NCBI GenBank assembly: GCA_032191485.1
Contig: JAVDOI010000016.1
Location: forward strand, 6,854,270-6,918,269
Direction of reading: 5' to 3'
Source of the DNA: Leptoclinus maculatus
Lineage: Eukaryota > Chordata > Actinopteri > Perciformes > Stichaeidae
Length of the DNA: 64,000 nt
Part shown: positions 62,541 through 64,000 of the stretch, piece after piece
Layout: the number at the start of each line of letters is the position of its first letter
Numbering within the stretch: position 1 is the stretch's first letter
Made by a program: the position numbers and the translations under genes
Notes under the pieces: generated by a model
What the model was told of the DNA's origin: nothing
Seen by the model: the letters and a program-made list of their open reading frames with translations, nothing else
Databases searched by the model: none

Positions 62541-63911
62541 CCATTTGCATTTCTAAAAACCATGATTACTTTCTGTGTGGAAGATGGATTCTGATCTGAT
62601 ATTTGGTTGCAAACACTAAATGTGATTCATTATTTTGAGATAAGTTGTTGTTCTCCCCTCCAGGAGTGTACAAGAGCTCCACTGGTGGAGAGGCGGTGCT
62701 AGCAGATCAATCAAATTAAGATTTTTGTCCTGCTGTTGCCTATGCTACATTAAAGATGGAAGCAGAGAGTCACTTACTTTTTTAGGATAGAGGATAAGAC
62801 CATCAGTGCAGAATGCAGCGAACAGTCTTCTGAGTTGAAACTTCACTTAACTTTGGCCACAGCTGACAGTTTAGATCCCCAGATACAATTCATTGTTGGC
62901 ACCACAGTGTTGCATACACTCAAGAGGAAATGAGAGGATTGGCTTCATGATTTTTTTTCTTATGTTGAAAGGATTGTTAATCCAAGTGTGAAACTGTTCA
63001 TTGTCAATATTCTGGAGGTTTTCATTGTTCACGAAGCAATTGTTGATGCAGCTGAATTGCCCACAGTGTTGAAGAACTGGTTTTTGATTGAGGATAAAAA
63101 AAACTGACATGAGATTATTTTTAAAGTAGACAAAAATGTATTCTGGGGTATTTTTCACCAGAGTTAAACCACATTGTGTTGTCAGACACAAGGCTCAATC
63201 ATCTTTCAGTCTTCCTACCCTCTGGGACTTTAGCACAGTTGTGTGCATCAGTGTTTCAGGTAAAACAGCTAAATAAGATTTAGTTTCTTCATATGCCATC
63301 ATTCTTCAGCATTTCAATATATAATAATGAAATCAGCCAAATGCACTCCTGGCAAAGTCGGGCCATGTGTGCATGACATGTCATGGATATTTGTTATCTG
63401 TATTGTTATAAGTCCGACAATCTCAACAAATATGTATGGCTGTTCATTCTACCGTAATTTATTAATAAAGTATTCATGCAGTCGTTAAAAACTACAAACA
63501 AATGCAAAAGCACACACTGCAGCCTTGTAAACGGTCCAAAGCTCTCTCTAAAATGCTGCAGAACCAGAGCCATGTGCTGCACAAGACAGCACATGGCTCT
63601 GGTTCTCAAATCTTTGCGCTGGCTTCTTGTCAAAAACTTTGATTTTAATACTGCTATAGATTTTCTTAAAGCACTGGGCAATTTGGTCAAAATCCATGTC
63701 TGATCTGCAGCTATGTTATGAATCATCCAGACCTTTCAAATTGTCTGGGGCAGGTTTGCTTTCTGTCCCCAGAGTCTGGAGAGGCATCATTCAGTTTTTA
63801 GTAGCATTCATCCACATATCAGTAAACCTGAGGTCTGCTCCAACCCACAGTTCTTTTAAATCAAAGCATAAAAGTGTTCTGTTTGCTGCTGCCTTTCGAG
63901 GGAAAGACAAC
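62541..63911. other. Noncoding DNA at the right edge
   Basis: Frames of about 106 codons on the minus strand (62871-63191 and 63406-63726) show no family resemblance. The second runs through a perfect inverted repeat, which makes it unlikely to be a gene. Confidence 0.45.
63560..63606. repeat. Perfect 20-bp inverted repeat with 7-nt loop
   Basis: The left arm AGAACCAGAGCCATGTGCTG at 63560-63579 is the exact reverse complement of 63587-63606. The 7-base spacer is CACAAGA. It would form a stable hairpin in RNA on either strand. Confidence 0.9.
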
Positions 63912-64000
63912 TAGGGATGAAAATGGCCAATAGTCAGTCCACCACTTTGTTCCAGACTGAAATATCTCAACAAATATTAGATGGATTGCCATGACATTCA
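63912..64000 (-). repeat. Dispersed percomorph-type repeat, copy 3 (cut by window edge)
   Basis: Ends with CAGACTGAAATATCTCAACA and ATTGCCATGACATTC, the complement-side terminal words of the family at 38740 and 61890. It continues past the window. Confidence 0.55.

Noticed and set aside
62871..63726. Two roughly 106-codon minus-strand frames
   Set aside because: No family resemblance; one is kept open by the inverted repeat at 63560-63606.

Overview
This window is vertebrate nuclear DNA, almost certainly from a percomorph teleost. It carries multi-exon genes with GT-AG introns. The proteins match vertebrate families along their whole length. There are long (CA)n and (GA)n tracts and several interspersed repeats of a kind I associate with spiny-rayed fishes. 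The species cannot be named from the sequence alone.

Six protein-coding genes can be assembled. From left to right they are: ppp2r2d (+, coding span 2130-5818, PP2A B55-delta regulatory subunit); bnip3 (-, 7848-10183, mitophagy receptor); adra2a (-, 18379-19572, intronless alpha-2A adrenergic receptor); smndc1 (+, 21594-25129, SPF30 Tudor-domain splicing factor); mxi1 (-, 27723-34401, MAX-interacting repressor, long 'Mxi1-0' type first exon); and add3 (-, 38140-48353, gamma-adducin). Their human counterparts all lie on chromosome 10q25-q26. ADD3, MXI1 and SMNDC1 keep their human order and relative orientation, but the PPP2R2D-BNIP3 pair, which is distant in human, lies close by here.

Two gene pairs are tail to tail with close or possibly overlapping 3' ends: ppp2r2d/bnip3 and smndc1/mxi1. 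These are independent genes, not an operon.

The two large gene-poor stretches are 10.5-18.3 kb, downstream of adra2a, and 49.5-64 kb, upstream of add3. They hold microsatellites, old repeats and possible regulatory DNA.

Mobile elements and repeats provide most of the unusual material. There is a 597-bp terminal-inverted-repeat element in a smndc1 intron that still encodes the helix-turn-helix end of an integrase-like transposase. A tRNA-headed SINE-like element in an mxi1 intron carries a CCGGCCGG-rich array. A perfect six-copy 16-bp GCCGGCCGGC array lies upstream of add3. A hAT/BED-finger fragment sits in mxi1. A perfect 20-bp-stem inverted repeat lies near the right edge. No CRISPR array, rRNA or convincing functional tRNA gene was seen.
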